A stretch of 64,000 nucleotides of DNA from JANMDU01 sp043777675. Lineage in GTDB: Bacteria > Pseudomonadota > Gammaproteobacteria > Burkholderiales > Burkholderiaceae_C. The stretch lies in contig JAYWHR010000055.1 in NCBI GenBank assembly GCA_043777675.1, forward strand, positions 41,623-105,622. Reading direction: 5' to 3'. Made by a program: the position numbers and the translations under genes. A model generated the notes under the pieces. The model was given only the letters and a program-made list of their open reading frames with translations. It was not told where the DNA came from and made no database searches. Shown here piece after piece: positions 8,324 to 17,078 of the stretch. Within the stretch, counting starts at the first letter, position 1; each line of letters opens with the position of its first letter.

Positions 8324-8368
8324 TACTATTAAAATCGTAGCACACTGCGCATATTCTATGCCGGCTAC
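8324..8368 (-). repeat. 44-bp dispersed element, orientation B (intergenic)
   Basis: Reads ACTATTAAAATCGTAGCA, then CTGCGCATATTCTATGCCGG and CTA, the reverse orientation of the copy at 6675. Lies between two convergent genes, so it could also be transcribed from either side. Part of the 18-copy family. Confidence 0.85.
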
Positions 8369-8389
8369 AAGCTATAGTCGCTTCAAAAA

Positions 8390-9358
8390 TCAGCCTGCTA
8401 GCACCTGCGCAAACACATCCGCATCCACATTGCCGCCACACAGCGTCGTGCCCACCACCAGGCCGCGCAGTTGATCCTTCTGCTGCATCGCTGCAGCTAA
8501 AGAGGCCGCGCCAGCTCCTTCGGCCACGTTGTGTGTGGCAGTGAAAAGCAAGCGCATCGCGGCTTTGAGTTGCGTGTCCGTCACCGTGATCACATCAGCA
8601 GCCTCGCGGATGATCACATCCAATGCATCAAGATCAGGCACGCGGCAGGCCATGCCATCAGCAATTTGCGTGCTCACGGGCGCTTCGAGCAGTTTGCGCG
8701 CTTTGAAAGAATCCATATAAGCCGTGGCATGCGCGGAGACGACGCCAATGAGCTTAGTCTTCACTCCCGTATGAGCGCGCGCCGCTGCCGCTGCGCAAAA
8801 GCCTGAGCCCATACCAATCGGCACGTAAGTCACATCGGGCTGCACGGCTTCAAAAAACTCAATCCAATACGTCATCACGCCCAGTAGCAAATCGCGGTGA
8901 TACGAAGGCACGAAATGCAAACCGCGCTCCACCGCCAATTTCGCTGCATGTTCACGCGATTCTTGAAACTCGCTGCCATGCTCAATCAACTCCACGTCGA
9001 GCGCGCGCATGGCGGCATTCTTTTCCACCGAATTGTCATGTGGCACCACGATGGTGGCTTTCATTCCATGCTGCCGCGCCGCAAAAGCAATCGACTGCCC
9101 ATGGTTGCCCCGCGTGGCCGCGATCACGCCTGCCGTTTGAGGTTCGCGCTTAACGAGCGCATCAAAATAAGTCAAACCGCCGCGCACTTTGAATGCGCCC
9201 ACCGGCTGGTGATTCTCATGTTTGACCCAGACCTTCGTGCCAGAGCCTGATTTGCTGCCGAAGGCTTCACTCAGCAGCGGCCATTCAAATTGCGGTGTGG
9301 GCCGCAGGCTGGCATAGACGCAGTCTTGCGCCGCTTTGATTTCTTGTGATGTGAACAT
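8390..9358 (-). CDS. Threonine/serine dehydratase-like PLP enzyme
   Basis: A 322-residue fold-type II PLP enzyme. The PLP lysine lies in PVGAFKVRGG (near residue 55) and the ATRGNHGQS loop and GMGSGF phosphate-binding segment are present. It lacks a C-terminal ACT regulatory domain, so it is of the catabolic rather than the biosynthetic threonine dehydratase type; hydroxy-amino-acid dehydratase or racemase activity is possible. It is the last gene of the ten-gene leftward run starting at 15498, 3 bases after a LysE-type exporter, fitting amino-acid turnover or detoxification. Confidence 0.8.
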   Translation of the reverse strand: MFTSQEIKAAQDCVYASLRPTPQFEWPLLSEAFGSKSGSGTKVWVKHENHQPVGAFKVRGGLTYFDALVKREPQTAGVIAATRGNHGQSIAFAARQHGMKATIVVPHDNSVEKNAAMRALDVELIEHGSEFQESREHAAKLAVERGLHFVPSYHRDLLLGVMTYWIEFFEAVQPDVTYVPIGMGSGFCAAAAARAHTGVKTKLIGVVSAHATAYMDSFKARKLLEAPVSTQIADGMACRVPDLDALDVIIREAADVITVTDTQLKAAMRLLFTATHNVAEGAGAASLAAAMQQKDQLRGLVVGTTLCGGNVDADVFAQVLAG

Positions 9359-9361
9359 GCT

Positions 9362-9994
9362 TTACTTTCTTTCTGTGAGCACCAGACGAACTGCCAAACC
9401 CGTGAGCATGGTGGCCATCACGTAACGCTGAACGCGCAGCCAAACGGCGCTTCGCTGGACGAAAAGCGCAATACCGGCTGCGCCAGCGACGATCAAGCCG
9501 TTGACGACGATGCTTAAGGTGATGTGAGTGGCAGCCAATTGCAAGCCCTGCTGCAACACGCTGCCGCGCTCGGGATGAAGGAACTGGCTGAAGATCGATG
9601 TGAAAAAAACGAGTTGCTTGGGGTTGAGCAAATTCGTGACCAAGCCCATGCGAAAGAGTTTGGCAAATCCGTCATGCGGCAAGTCTTGAGCCTCAAACAA
9701 CCCGCGCCCGCCAGGCCGAACAGCTTGCCAAGCGAGCAGTAGCAGATAGGCCGCACCGGCAACGCGAATCAGATCAAACACCCAAGGCATGGCTGCGAAG
9801 ATCGCGGTAAGCCCCAGAGTGGCTGCAGCGATATGCACTACATTGCCCACTTGCACACCGAGCACCGAGATCCAGCCCGCCATACGCCCTTGGCACAGTG
9901 CGCGGGAGACGCAGTAGAGCATATTAGGCCCCGGCGTGAGCATGATGGCCAGCGCGGCCAGGCAGTAAAGCAGCACTTCGCTAGCCGTGATCAT
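9362..9994 (-). CDS. LysE/RhtB family exporter
   Basis: A 210-residue inner-membrane protein with about six hydrophobic segments. The N-terminal AIMLTPGPNMLYCVSRAL motif and NLLNPKQLVFFTSIF segment are signatures of the LysE/RhtB amino-acid efflux family. It overlaps the glyoxalase-like gene by one base and precedes a threonine dehydratase-like gene by 3 bases, so it probably exports an amino acid or derivative handled by this cluster. A second LysE protein lies at the head of the same run. Confidence 0.85.
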   Translation of the reverse strand: MITASEVLLYCLAALAIMLTPGPNMLYCVSRALCQGRMAGWISVLGVQVGNVVHIAAATLGLTAIFAAMPWVFDLIRVAGAAYLLLLAWQAVRPGGRGLFEAQDLPHDGFAKLFRMGLVTNLLNPKQLVFFTSIFSQFLHPERGSVLQQGLQLAATHITLSIVVNGLIVAGAAGIALFVQRSAVWLRVQRYVMATMLTGLAVRLVLTERK

Positions 9995-10713
9995 CAGCAG
10001 CCTTTCGATTCGAGCGTGACCAAGCCTTTGGGCGTTTGTAGCGTTGCTATCAGATTCGGCGCGCCCGCTTCAACGGAAACACCTTGCAAGCCAATGGCCT
10101 GGTGCGCAGCTTGCAGCTCGGCGGCTTGTGGATGCGTGATGCACAAGCTTTGCAAGGCAATACCACTGTCTGGCATATTGCTTGCGGGGTGCGCAGCTAC
10201 CGAAGGAACCTCGTGAGGCAAACCCCATTGAATGAGTGTGGGCAGGCCGCCATGAAACAAACGCTGGCCATCATCGCGGACTGTGATTTGCCATTGAAGT
10301 AGGCCAGCCGGTGTCATGCGGCTGATTTGCACGGCGGGGCCGCGCTCAATGCCTAAAGCAGTGAGCGCATCACTGGCTTTGCGCACATCGTCTGTGTTCG
10401 CCACGAAATGGACCAAGCGGGGGCTGGCTTCAATGGCAGAGCGCAAAAGCTCGGAATCCAGATCAAACCAGCGGTATTTCAAGCCGTTAGCCGGCGTATT
10501 CATTGCGTGAGTAGCTATTGAATTAATAGCAATTATTTCGAAATACGCACGCGGATAATTCACCGTAGCAATGCGAAACAAGCGGTTGTGCGTTCCGAAC
10601 AGCGGATGCTCGCCACCTAAGCCCGGCGTGATCCCTAATGTGGCTTCGCACCAAGCCACGCCTTCTTGTAACGTTCGTGCTGCGACGACGAGGTGATCGA
10701 GTTGTGTGTTCAT
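9994..10713 (-). CDS. VOC-family glyoxalase-like protein carrying a repeat insertion
   Basis: A 239-residue protein beginning MNTQLDHLVVAARTLQEGVA, typical of Glyoxalase_3/VOC-fold proteins that bind a metal or small molecule between beta-alpha-beta-beta-beta units. The dispersed element inserts between the strand AYFEIIAI and RWFDLD, adding about 14 residues (SIATHAMNTPANG) where relatives have a short loop. It shares one base with phzF upstream and one with lysE downstream, implying coupled translation. The enzymatic activity is unknown. Confidence 0.78.
   Translation of the reverse strand: MNTQLDHLVVAARTLQEGVAWCEATLGITPGLGGEHPLFGTHNRLFRIATVNYPRAYFEIIAINSIATHAMNTPANGLKYRWFDLDSELLRSAIEASPRLVHFVANTDDVRKASDALTALGIERGPAVQISRMTPAGLLQWQITVRDDGQRLFHGGLPTLIQWGLPHEVPSVAAHPASNMPDSGIALQSLCITHPQAAELQAAHQAIGLQGVSVEAGAPNLIATLQTPKGLVTLESKGC
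10486..10531 (+). repeat. 44-bp dispersed element inside the glyoxalase-like gene
   Basis: Orientation A on the plus strand, so orientation B relative to the gene. Read in the common B frame, giving INSIATHAMNTPANG. Keeps the frame open. Confidence 0.85.
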
Positions 10714-11603
10714 CAGAGGGATACCTTTCCATCAATACAAGTGACACTCTCGCCGCCGATCCAAATGTCTGTGCCTTCTTGGCTCACATGCACGCGCCCT
10801 GCACGCCCGAGCGCTGTGCCTTGCGCAGCCACATAGCGAGTGGGCGCAAGGCCTGCGCCGATCAGCCATTGCGCGAGTGCGGCGTTGAGTGAACCCGTCA
10901 CTGGATCTTCGGTCATCCCGTTGTTGCCGGGGAAGAATGCTCGCACTTCAAATTGCGTTTCATCGCTCACGGTTTGTACACCCACTACACCGACTTTGCC
11001 GCGTGCGCCAACGACGCCAATATCCAAGCCCGCCAAAATCGCCGCATCAGGCGTCAAGGCCAATACTTGGCTTGCGCTCTTGAGCATCACGCCGCGCCAG
11101 TTCGGCCCATTGTCACACCAAGCATGCGCAACGATGTCACTGCGCGCGATCCTCAAGCCCCGTGCAATCAAAGCCACATCCGTTTCATCCAACGGCCCGC
11201 TCTTGAGTAGAGGTGGCGCAGCAAACGCGAGGCGTGCTCCTTGCGTATTGATCTCTCGCTTGATCCTCACCAAACCAATGCCGCATTCCTGCACGATGAA
11301 TTCCCCCTTCGGCTTACCGCCTGCCTCAGCCCAGGCGTGACAAGTGCCAAGAGTAGGATGCCCCGCAAACGGCAGCTCGCGCCCTGGGCAAAAGATGCGC
11401 ACTTTGTAATCAGCGCTTGCATCAGTGGGCGGCAGCAAAAAAGTGCATTCGCTCAAATTCGTCCAGTTCGTGAAGTGCTGCATCTGCTCGGTGCTCAAAC
11501 CCGTGCCATCCAACACCACCGCCAGTGGATTGCCTTTGTAGGCGATAGCGGTGAACACATCGACTTGTTTGAAAGGGCGCTGTTTCATCATGATTCGATC
11601 CAT
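10713..11603 (-). CDS. PhzF-family isomerase-like protein
   Basis: A 296-residue member of the PhzF (diaminopimelate-epimerase fold) family. The family's catalytic glutamate is in NLSECTFLLPP (about residue 50), with GHPTLGTCHAW and FPGNNGMTEDPVTGSLNAAL following. In phenazine producers PhzF isomerises a ring intermediate; most stand-alone homologues have unknown substrates, and no other phenazine genes are here. The start ATG at 11603 abuts the stop of the fragment upstream; an ATG at 11591 is an alternative. Confidence 0.85.
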   Translation of the reverse strand: MDRIMMKQRPFKQVDVFTAIAYKGNPLAVVLDGTGLSTEQMQHFTNWTNLSECTFLLPPTDASADYKVRIFCPGRELPFAGHPTLGTCHAWAEAGGKPKGEFIVQECGIGLVRIKREINTQGARLAFAAPPLLKSGPLDETDVALIARGLRIARSDIVAHAWCDNGPNWRGVMLKSASQVLALTPDAAILAGLDIGVVGARGKVGVVGVQTVSDETQFEVRAFFPGNNGMTEDPVTGSLNAALAQWLIGAGLAPTRYVAAQGTALGRAGRVHVSQEGTDIWIGGESVTCIDGKVSL

Positions 11604-11786
11604 TTAATGCGCACTTGAGGCGCGTTCGTTAGGTGTCAGGTGAGCTAGTTGGCCGTCGCCAGATTTCCAATTTTCTTGCCCCAAAAATCCCGGTGTGGCT
11701 TTAGCGGCAGCATCGATCAGTGCATCAAGCGCGAAATAGCGATCGTCGAAGTTGCCGGGGATGAAGATGAAGGCGGCGCTGTACAT
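11604..11786 (-). pseudogene. Truncated antibiotic-biosynthesis-monooxygenase-like gene
   Basis: A 60-residue frame reading MYSAAFIFIPGNFDDRYFAL and then DAAAKATPGFLGQENWKS, which matches the first half of ABM-fold proteins usually about 95-105 residues long. After ENWKS the sequence changes to GDGQLAHLTPNERASSAH and stops, so the second half of the ferredoxin-like fold is missing. It keeps its place in the operon, ending exactly one base before the phzF start. It may still be translated to couple phzF, but is unlikely to fold as a complete domain. Confidence 0.6.
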
Positions 11787-11804
11787 AGTTTTGTTTTTCC
11801 CAAA

Positions 11805-12449
11805 TCAAGATACAGCAATATCCAGCACACCCTTGCTTGCGGGATGCGAGAGCAAAGGCGCATACCATCTCTCAATGGCGGGATACGCCATGCTGGTCTC
11901 GCCGCTTGCAGTCCGCACTGCCCACCAGCGATGCACTTCGCAAAGAATAGGAATATCGGCCATCGTTAAAACTTCGCCAGCCATATACGACTGCTTTGCC
12001 AGATGCGCTTCAACGATGCTGAGCCAACGATTCACCTTGCGCGTGTACTCTTCAATCAGCGCATGATTGCGTTGCTCGGGCGCTGTGCGAAACCATTGCA
12101 CAAAGGGCAAGCCGCTCGCGCGATTGAGCTCAGATTGCTGCCAATCCATCCAGCGCTCGGCATCAAAGCGTTGCTTCGCCCCAAGCGGATAAAGCACATC
12201 TTGAGAATACTTTTCACAAAGATAGCGCACGATCACATTGCTTTCCCAAAGTGTGAAACCGCCGTCTTGCAACACAGGAATCATCGCATTCGGATTCATC
12301 GCTTGAAACTCAGGCGTGTTCACCACGCCAAAAGCGGCGCCTGCGTCAAGACGCTGAATAGGTAGGTTCAAATACTGCGCCGTCCACATGATCTTGCGCA
12401 CATTGATGGAGCTGATCCGCCCCCAAAGTGTCAAACCAGAGCCGCTCAC
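11805..12449 (-). CDS. Glutathione S-transferase family protein
   Basis: A 214-residue protein with an N-terminal thioredoxin-like domain (LWGRISSINVRKIMWTAQYL, then NPNAMIPVLQDGGFTLWESN, the cis-Pro and glutathione-binding loop) and an alpha-helical C-terminal domain (MADIPILCEVHRWWAV). It probably conjugates glutathione to electrophiles or isomerises substrates. Its start overlaps the aminotransferase stop (ATGA), so it is translated with the cluster. Another GST, of a different class, lies at 23900. Confidence 0.85.
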   Translation of the reverse strand: MSGSGLTLWGRISSINVRKIMWTAQYLNLPIQRLDAGAAFGVVNTPEFQAMNPNAMIPVLQDGGFTLWESNVIVRYLCEKYSQDVLYPLGAKQRFDAERWMDWQQSELNRASGLPFVQWFRTAPEQRNHALIEEYTRKVNRWLSIVEAHLAKQSYMAGEVLTMADIPILCEVHRWWAVRTASGETSMAYPAIERWYAPLLSHPASKGVLDIAVS

Positions 12450-13636
12450 AAATGCGCTTTCAGCACAACCGCCAATGCTGCTACACCGACGTTGATCTGC
12501 TCCACGCTAGCTGTAACGAAACTTAGGCGCAAAGTGTTGTGTTGTGCGTTGTCGGCATAGAAGGCTGCGCCGGGCACGAAGGCCACGTTGCGCTCTACGG
12601 CTTGTGGCAGGAGGTCGGTTGCGTTCATATGCGCGGGCAGTTTGACCCAGAGGAACATACCGCCGGAGGGTTTGTTCCATTCAATACCTGTGCCTTTCAG
12701 CTCGCGGTCTAGTGCAGCCAACATGGCTTCGCATTGCGATTTGTAGAGTGCGCGGATCGTGGGGACATGGCGGTCAATGAAGCCGTCCTTGAGCACTTCT
12801 GCCACCAAGCGTTGGTTGAAGCTGGGTGTGTGCAAATCTGCGGCTTGCTTGGCTTGCAAGAGCTTGGGATACAAGGCTTTCGGTGCCACGAGAAAGCCTA
12901 AACGCAGGCCGGGTGCGAGCGTTTTGCTAAACGATCCCATGTAGATGCAGCCATCGGGGTTGCGGGCGGTGAGCGATGCCGGCGGCGGCGTGTCGAACCA
13001 CAAATCGCCATAGGGGTTGTCTTCAATGATGGGCAGGCCGACGCTCTGTGCTTCAGCACTTAGCGCTGCTCGCCTGACCTCGCTCATACTGCGGCCTGTG
13101 GGGTTTTGATAATTGGGGATCACATAGATAAAGCGTGCATCTTTTGCCTTGCGCTTCACATCGTCAATCAACACGCCTTCATCATCGCTTGCAATGCTCA
13201 CATACCTCGGCTCCATCGGTGTAAAAGCTTGCAGCGCGCCGAGGTAGGCGGGTGTCTCGACCAAGACAGCAGAATCTTTATCAATCAAGATTTTTGCAAT
13301 GAGATCCAGTGCTTGCTGTGAGCCGGTGGTGATCAACACTTGATCAGGATCTACTGTCCACGCTACGCCTGCCGCTGCGCTTTGCTGAGATAGCTGCTGC
13401 GCCACAAATTCACGCAGCGCGGGAAAGCCTTCGCTGGCGGCGTATTGCAGTGCAGCTTGACCATCTTTGGCCAATACTTTCGCGCAAGCTGCTGCAAATT
13501 CAGTGATGGGAAAAGTCTTCGGCGATGGCAACCCACCCGCAAAGCTGATGATGCCAGGTTTGTCCGTCACCTTCAAAATCTCGCGGATCACCGAAGGGTT
13601 CATACGCTCTGCGCGTGCTGCTAGTTTCCAATTCAT
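12446..13636 (-). CDS. PLP-dependent aminotransferase (2-aminoadipate type)
   Basis: About 396 residues from the ATG at 13636, which follows GGTGGAGAG; an in-frame extension upstream lacks a better site. It is a class I/II fold-type I aminotransferase: GIISFAGGLPSPKTFP near the N terminus, ITTGSQQALDLIAKI, YVIPNYQNPTGRSMS, and the PLP lysine in YMGSFSKTLAPGLRLGF. Relatives act on 2-aminoadipate, aromatic or branched-chain amino acids. It is 2 bases from the cupin gene and overlaps the GST gene, consistent with metabolism of one substrate. Confidence 0.82.
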   Translation of the reverse strand: MNWKLAARAERMNPSVIREILKVTDKPGIISFAGGLPSPKTFPITEFAAACAKVLAKDGQAALQYAASEGFPALREFVAQQLSQQSAAAGVAWTVDPDQVLITTGSQQALDLIAKILIDKDSAVLVETPAYLGALQAFTPMEPRYVSIASDDEGVLIDDVKRKAKDARFIYVIPNYQNPTGRSMSEVRRAALSAEAQSVGLPIIEDNPYGDLWFDTPPPASLTARNPDGCIYMGSFSKTLAPGLRLGFLVAPKALYPKLLQAKQAADLHTPSFNQRLVAEVLKDGFIDRHVPTIRALYKSQCEAMLAALDRELKGTGIEWNKPSGGMFLWVKLPAHMNATDLLPQAVERNVAFVPGAAFYADNAQHNTLRLSFVTASVEQINVGVAALAVVLKAHL

Positions 13637-13638
13637 TT

Positions 13639-13974
13639 TTACTCTCCACCTTGTTTGCCGTAAAAAACAAACCAAGTCACAAAATCATCGCTGAAATTTT
13701 CAAAGCGGTGCACCACGCCCGCCGCCACAAAAAACGCATCGCCCGCTGCTGCATCAAAGCGCTGCCCGTTGATCACCAGCTCGCCTTTGCCGCGCTGAAT
13801 GAAATACAACTCATCTTGCGTATGCGGTTGCTGCAAGTCTTCGTTCTTCGGTGCAAACACCTCCACACTCATCGTGCCGCCCGCCATCATTGTGATGAAA
13901 GGCGCGCCTTGCGGATAGGTCGAAGTGGGCGCTGCGGGTAGGCGCGCGAGGGCTTGGTTGATAGAGACTTTCAT
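13639..13974 (-). CDS. Cupin-domain protein
   Basis: A 111-residue single-domain cupin. The motif PHTQDELYFIQRGKGELVING and the later GDAFFVAAGVVHRFENFSDD give the two cupin motifs with His, Glu and a second His that can bind a metal. It may be an isomerase, dioxygenase or ligand-sensing protein; the sequence does not tell. The ATG at 13974 overlaps the EamA stop (ATGA). A longer open frame upstream is only the shadow of the EamA gene. Confidence 0.8.
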   Translation of the reverse strand: MKVSINQALARLPAAPTSTYPQGAPFITMMAGGTMSVEVFAPKNEDLQQPHTQDELYFIQRGKGELVINGQRFDAAAGDAFFVAAGVVHRFENFSDDFVTWFVFYGKQGGE

Positions 13975-14885
13975 GGCTTCGCCTTTGCGTCCACAGGCAT
14001 CTTCTTGCCCACATAAACAGTCGCAATCACCGCGATGGCGAAAAACAGAGTCATCATGTCTAGCCGCTCGCCCGCCAAAGGCACGGCAAACAGCAAACTC
14101 AAGAAAGGCTGAATCAATTGAATCTGACTCACGCGCACAGCGCCCAAAGCCAGTGCGCGATACCACGCAAAAAAACCAATCCACATGGAAAACAACGCCA
14201 CATAAGCAAAGCCCACCCAGCTCATCGCTGCAATCGCTTGGGGTTGCGCGGGTGCAAAGATCAAAGCCAGCGGCAGGGTGATGGGCAGGCAGCTCACGAG
14301 CACCCAGCAAATCACTTGTTCAGAGCCCAAGCGCGGCGTGAGGCGCGCGCCGCCGATGTAGCCGAATGCGCCGGTGGTCATGGCGATGATGAGATAGATG
14401 TTGGCTGCGCCTAAATAAATGCCGCCCGCTCGCCAGATCATGAAAGCCAACACCAAGCCGCTGCCCAGCACGGCGCAAGCCCAGAAGCCTTTTGAGGGGC
14501 GCTGCTTGAACCACAGCGCGCCGAGCACAGCGGTAGACAATGGCAAGAGGGCCGTCACGACTGCACCGTGCGTGCTCGGTACATAGCGCAAAGCCAGCGC
14601 CAGAAACAACGGAAAGCCCACGATCACGCCAAAGGCCGTCATCGCCACCAGCGGCCACTCAGCGCGGGTGGGGATGTTAAGCGTGCCGCGTGATTTTTGC
14701 CAAAGCAAATACAGCACCGAAAGCAGCCCCGCTACCGCCGCCCGGCCAAAGGTCACGAACCAAGGCGAGAGCTGTGGCGCATCCGTGCCGCCCACGGCAA
14801 TGCGCGTGAAAGGCAGTGTGGCGGCAAACAGCGTTACGCCGATCAAGCCCCAGAATAAGGCTTCTTTTTCTTTCGCGGCGTTCAT
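13971..14885 (-). CDS. EamA-family (DMT) transporter
   Basis: A 304-residue inner-membrane protein with ten hydrophobic helices in two EamA repeats (for example WGLIGVTLFAATLPFTRIAV at the start and LIQPFLSLLFAVPLAGERL in the second repeat). EamA proteins export amino acids and metabolites. It overlaps the cupin gene by 4 bases and follows a LysE exporter by 10, so this operon carries three predicted exporters. Substrate unknown. Confidence 0.85.
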   Translation of the reverse strand: MNAAKEKEALFWGLIGVTLFAATLPFTRIAVGGTDAPQLSPWFVTFGRAAVAGLLSVLYLLWQKSRGTLNIPTRAEWPLVAMTAFGVIVGFPLFLALALRYVPSTHGAVVTALLPLSTAVLGALWFKQRPSKGFWACAVLGSGLVLAFMIWRAGGIYLGAANIYLIIAMTTGAFGYIGGARLTPRLGSEQVICWVLVSCLPITLPLALIFAPAQPQAIAAMSWVGFAYVALFSMWIGFFAWYRALALGAVRVSQIQLIQPFLSLLFAVPLAGERLDMMTLFFAIAVIATVYVGKKMPVDAKAKP

Positions 14886-14895
14886 AGCTTTGCTT

Positions 14896-15498
14896 TCATA
14901 CAGTTAACATCCAAAACGCCGTCACGATCAAAACCAATGCCATCGCGCGGTTAAACCAAAGCAGCCTTGCGCCCTGCGCAAGCCAACCGCGCAGCGCTGC
15001 GCCCATCAGCGCGTAGGCAAGGTTGCTGAAAAAAGCAAAAGCCATCAGTGTGGGCAGAAGCACCATGAGGCGCGGCCAAAAATCTGCTTTGCCTGCCAGC
15101 CAACCTGCCACCACGGTGAGCGCAAACATCCAAGCCTTGATATTCACAAACTGCAAAGCCGCGCCTTGCCAAAAAGTCACGTTTAACTTCGCCGCATCAG
15201 CCTGCGCTAAAGAGCCGCTGCGCGAGAGCTTGAATGCGAGCCAAAGCAAATACGCGCAGCCCACGCCTTTCACAAGCCAGATCAGCGCCGGCGCAGCCAC
15301 CAGCAGCGCACCCAAGCCAAATGCACAGAGCAACACCAATGCCCCCCAGCCAATCGGCACAGCGCAAACAAAATGCATGGCCCCCTTCAAGCCGCGATTC
15401 GCAGCCAGCGCGGTCGATAGCGTGGTGTTGGGCCCCGGAGAAAAGCTCATGGCTGTGCCTAAGACAAGTAGCGCGGTGAATTCAGGCCAAGGCATCAT
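14896..15498 (-). CDS. LysE-family exporter, first gene of the leftward cluster
   Basis: About 200 residues from the ATG pair at 15498/15495 (MMPWPEFTALLVLGTAMSFS), an exporter with LysE motif SFSPGPNTTLSTALAANRG and FVNIKAWMFALTVVAG. A longer frame upstream has no ribosome binding site and would enter the operator region. It heads a run of ten leftward genes and is divergent from the MocR regulator, the usual arrangement of a MocR target. Confidence 0.82.
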   Translation of the reverse strand: MMPWPEFTALLVLGTAMSFSPGPNTTLSTALAANRGLKGAMHFVCAVPIGWGALVLLCAFGLGALLVAAPALIWLVKGVGCAYLLWLAFKLSRSGSLAQADAAKLNVTFWQGAALQFVNIKAWMFALTVVAGWLAGKADFWPRLMVLLPTLMAFAFFSNLAYALMGAALRGWLAQGARLLWFNRAMALVLIVTAFWMLTV

Positions 15499-15521
15499 GA
15501 TGTTGAAATATATTTGAAATA

Positions 15522-15584
15522 ACTGTACATTAAATGGCAATACAGTACCAATACAGATAAGCAATTCAGTTCAAGATCTGTATT
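15522..15584. promoter_or_regulatory. Likely MocR operator in the divergent promoter region
   Basis: The gap between the LysE gene and mocR holds a direct repeat AATACAG-TACC-AATACAG (15539-15556) and an inverted copy CTGTATT (15578-15584), plus ACTGTACA at 15522. Direct plus inverted heptamers are the pattern bound by MocR dimers at divergent promoters (family knowledge). Both genes could be controlled from here. Confidence 0.6.
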
Positions 15585-15605
15585 GCTTCAAAAAGAGATA
15601 CAGCC

Positions 15606-17078
15606 ATGCTGATGAAAACTGCCACTCACACGCTCACCGAGCAACTCGTGCAGCGCTTTGCCGAGCGCATCAAATCCCGTTTGCTCGCTGCGGGCACGCG
15701 CCTGCCCAGCGTGCGCGAATGTGCGCGGCAGCACAGTGTGAGCCCACATACGGTGGTGGCGGCCTATGACCAGCTCGTAGCGCAGGGCTTGGCGGAGGCG
15801 CGCAAGCAGCGTGGGTTTTTCGTACGTGACATGCTCGTTTTAAAGCAAAATCAGCCTATAGCCGGCATAGAATCTGCGCGAAGCGCTATTAAAAACATAG
15901 TAAATATTGGCGCAGAGCCCAAGCCGCGTATCGATGCCACTGCGCTGATTCGCGGCATGTTTTACCGCCCGATGTCGAATTTGCGAAAGCCATTTACCGA
16001 CATGCTCCAGCCCGGCATGGGCGTGTTGCCAGCCGATTGGATGCAATCCGATTTCATCGGCCCCGCAGTGCGAAAAGTGAGCCAAGGCAAGAGCTTGCTT
16101 GATGTGAGCCTGCGCTATGGCGAGCCGCTGGGCGATCCGTCGCTGCGTGAGGCGCTGTCTGTGAAGCTGCGCGATTACGCGATTCACACCAGCCAAGACA
16201 ACATCATCACCACGCTGGGCGCTACGCAAGCGCTCGATATCGTGAGCCGCACTTTGCTCAAAGCGGGCGATGCGGTGATGGTGGAAGAGCCCGGCTGGGC
16301 GGTGGAATTTGCGCGACTCGATGCGCTGGGCATGCGCATCTTGCCTGTGCCGCGCAACGCTGACGGGCCCGATATGGCGGTGATGGCGCGCTATTGCCAG
16401 GAGCATGCGCCCAAGCTTTATGTGAGCGTGAGCGTCTTGCACAACCCCACCGGCGCAAGCCTATCGCCCGCCAGCGCACATCGCATTTTGCAGCTCGCCG
16501 GGCAGCATGATTTTCATATCGTTGAAGACGACACCTATTGCCACATCGCCCCCGGCCACAGCACCCGCATGACAGCACTCGATGGCTTGCAGCGCACCAT
16601 CTATGTGAGCGGTTTTGCCAAAATCCTCGCGCCCAATTGGCGCATCGGCTTCATCGCTGCGCCTGAGCATTTGACTGAGCGCTTGCTCGACACCAAACTC
16701 CTCACCTCGCTCACCACACCCGCTCTGCTTGAGAGAGCGCTGGCGCATTGCATCAACGACGGCCATCTGCGCAAACACAGCGAGCGCGTGAAAGTGCGCT
16801 TAGACGCCGCCCGTAGCCGCAGCGCCCGCCTCGCCTTGCAACACGGCTGCACTTTCGCAGCTGAGCCCGCAGGTTTATTCGGCTGGGTAGACACCGGAGT
16901 CGACACCGAGCAACTTGCCGCCCGCATGCTGGACGACGGCATCTTGCTCGCGCCGGGCAGCCTGTTCACAGCCAACCGAGCCCCCAGCCAGCTCATGCGA
17001 ATCAATTTTGCGGCGACGCAGGATGCAGGGATTTGGAAGAAGTTTGCGCACGCGCGTGAAAGCATGCAGCGCAGTTAA
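15606..17078 (+). CDS. MocR-type transcriptional regulator (GntR HTH + aminotransferase fold)
   Basis: A 490-residue regulator. Residues 1-75 form a GntR winged helix (SRLLAAGTRLPSVRECARQH, SPHTVVAAYDQLVAQGLAEA); residues from about 150 form a class I aminotransferase domain with VSVLHNPTGASLSP and the PLP lysine in YVSGFAKILAPNWRIGF. MocR proteins sense PLP or PLP-amino-acid adducts. The dispersed element lies in the linker between the domains. It is divergent from the ten-gene leftward cluster, which it probably controls. Start could be 15606 or 15612. Confidence 0.88.
   Translation: MLMKTATHTLTEQLVQRFAERIKSRLLAAGTRLPSVRECARQHSVSPHTVVAAYDQLVAQGLAEARKQRGFFVRDMLVLKQNQPIAGIESARSAIKNIVNIGAEPKPRIDATALIRGMFYRPMSNLRKPFTDMLQPGMGVLPADWMQSDFIGPAVRKVSQGKSLLDVSLRYGEPLGDPSLREALSVKLRDYAIHTSQDNIITTLGATQALDIVSRTLLKAGDAVMVEEPGWAVEFARLDALGMRILPVPRNADGPDMAVMARYCQEHAPKLYVSVSVLHNPTGASLSPASAHRILQLAGQHDFHIVEDDTYCHIAPGHSTRMTALDGLQRTIYVSGFAKILAPNWRIGFIAAPEHLTERLLDTKLLTSLTTPALLERALAHCINDGHLRKHSERVKVRLDAARSRSARLALQHGCTFAAEPAGLFGWVDTGVDTEQLAARMLDDGILLAPGSLFTANRAPSQLMRINFAATQDAGIWKKFAHARESMQRS
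15857..15903 (+). repeat. 44-bp dispersed element inside mocR
   Basis: Orientation A relative to the gene; read as IAGIESARSAIKNIV in the linker between the winged-helix and aminotransferase domains. No stop codon results. Confidence 0.88.

Noticed and set aside
10713..11603. Phenazine biosynthesis locus
   Set aside because: Only a PhzF-family protein is present; no other phz genes in the window.
12340..12385. Segment in the GST gene with TACTGCGCC similar to the element
   Set aside because: Lacks the GCCGGC and AT-rich ends, and encodes residues normal for the GST fold.
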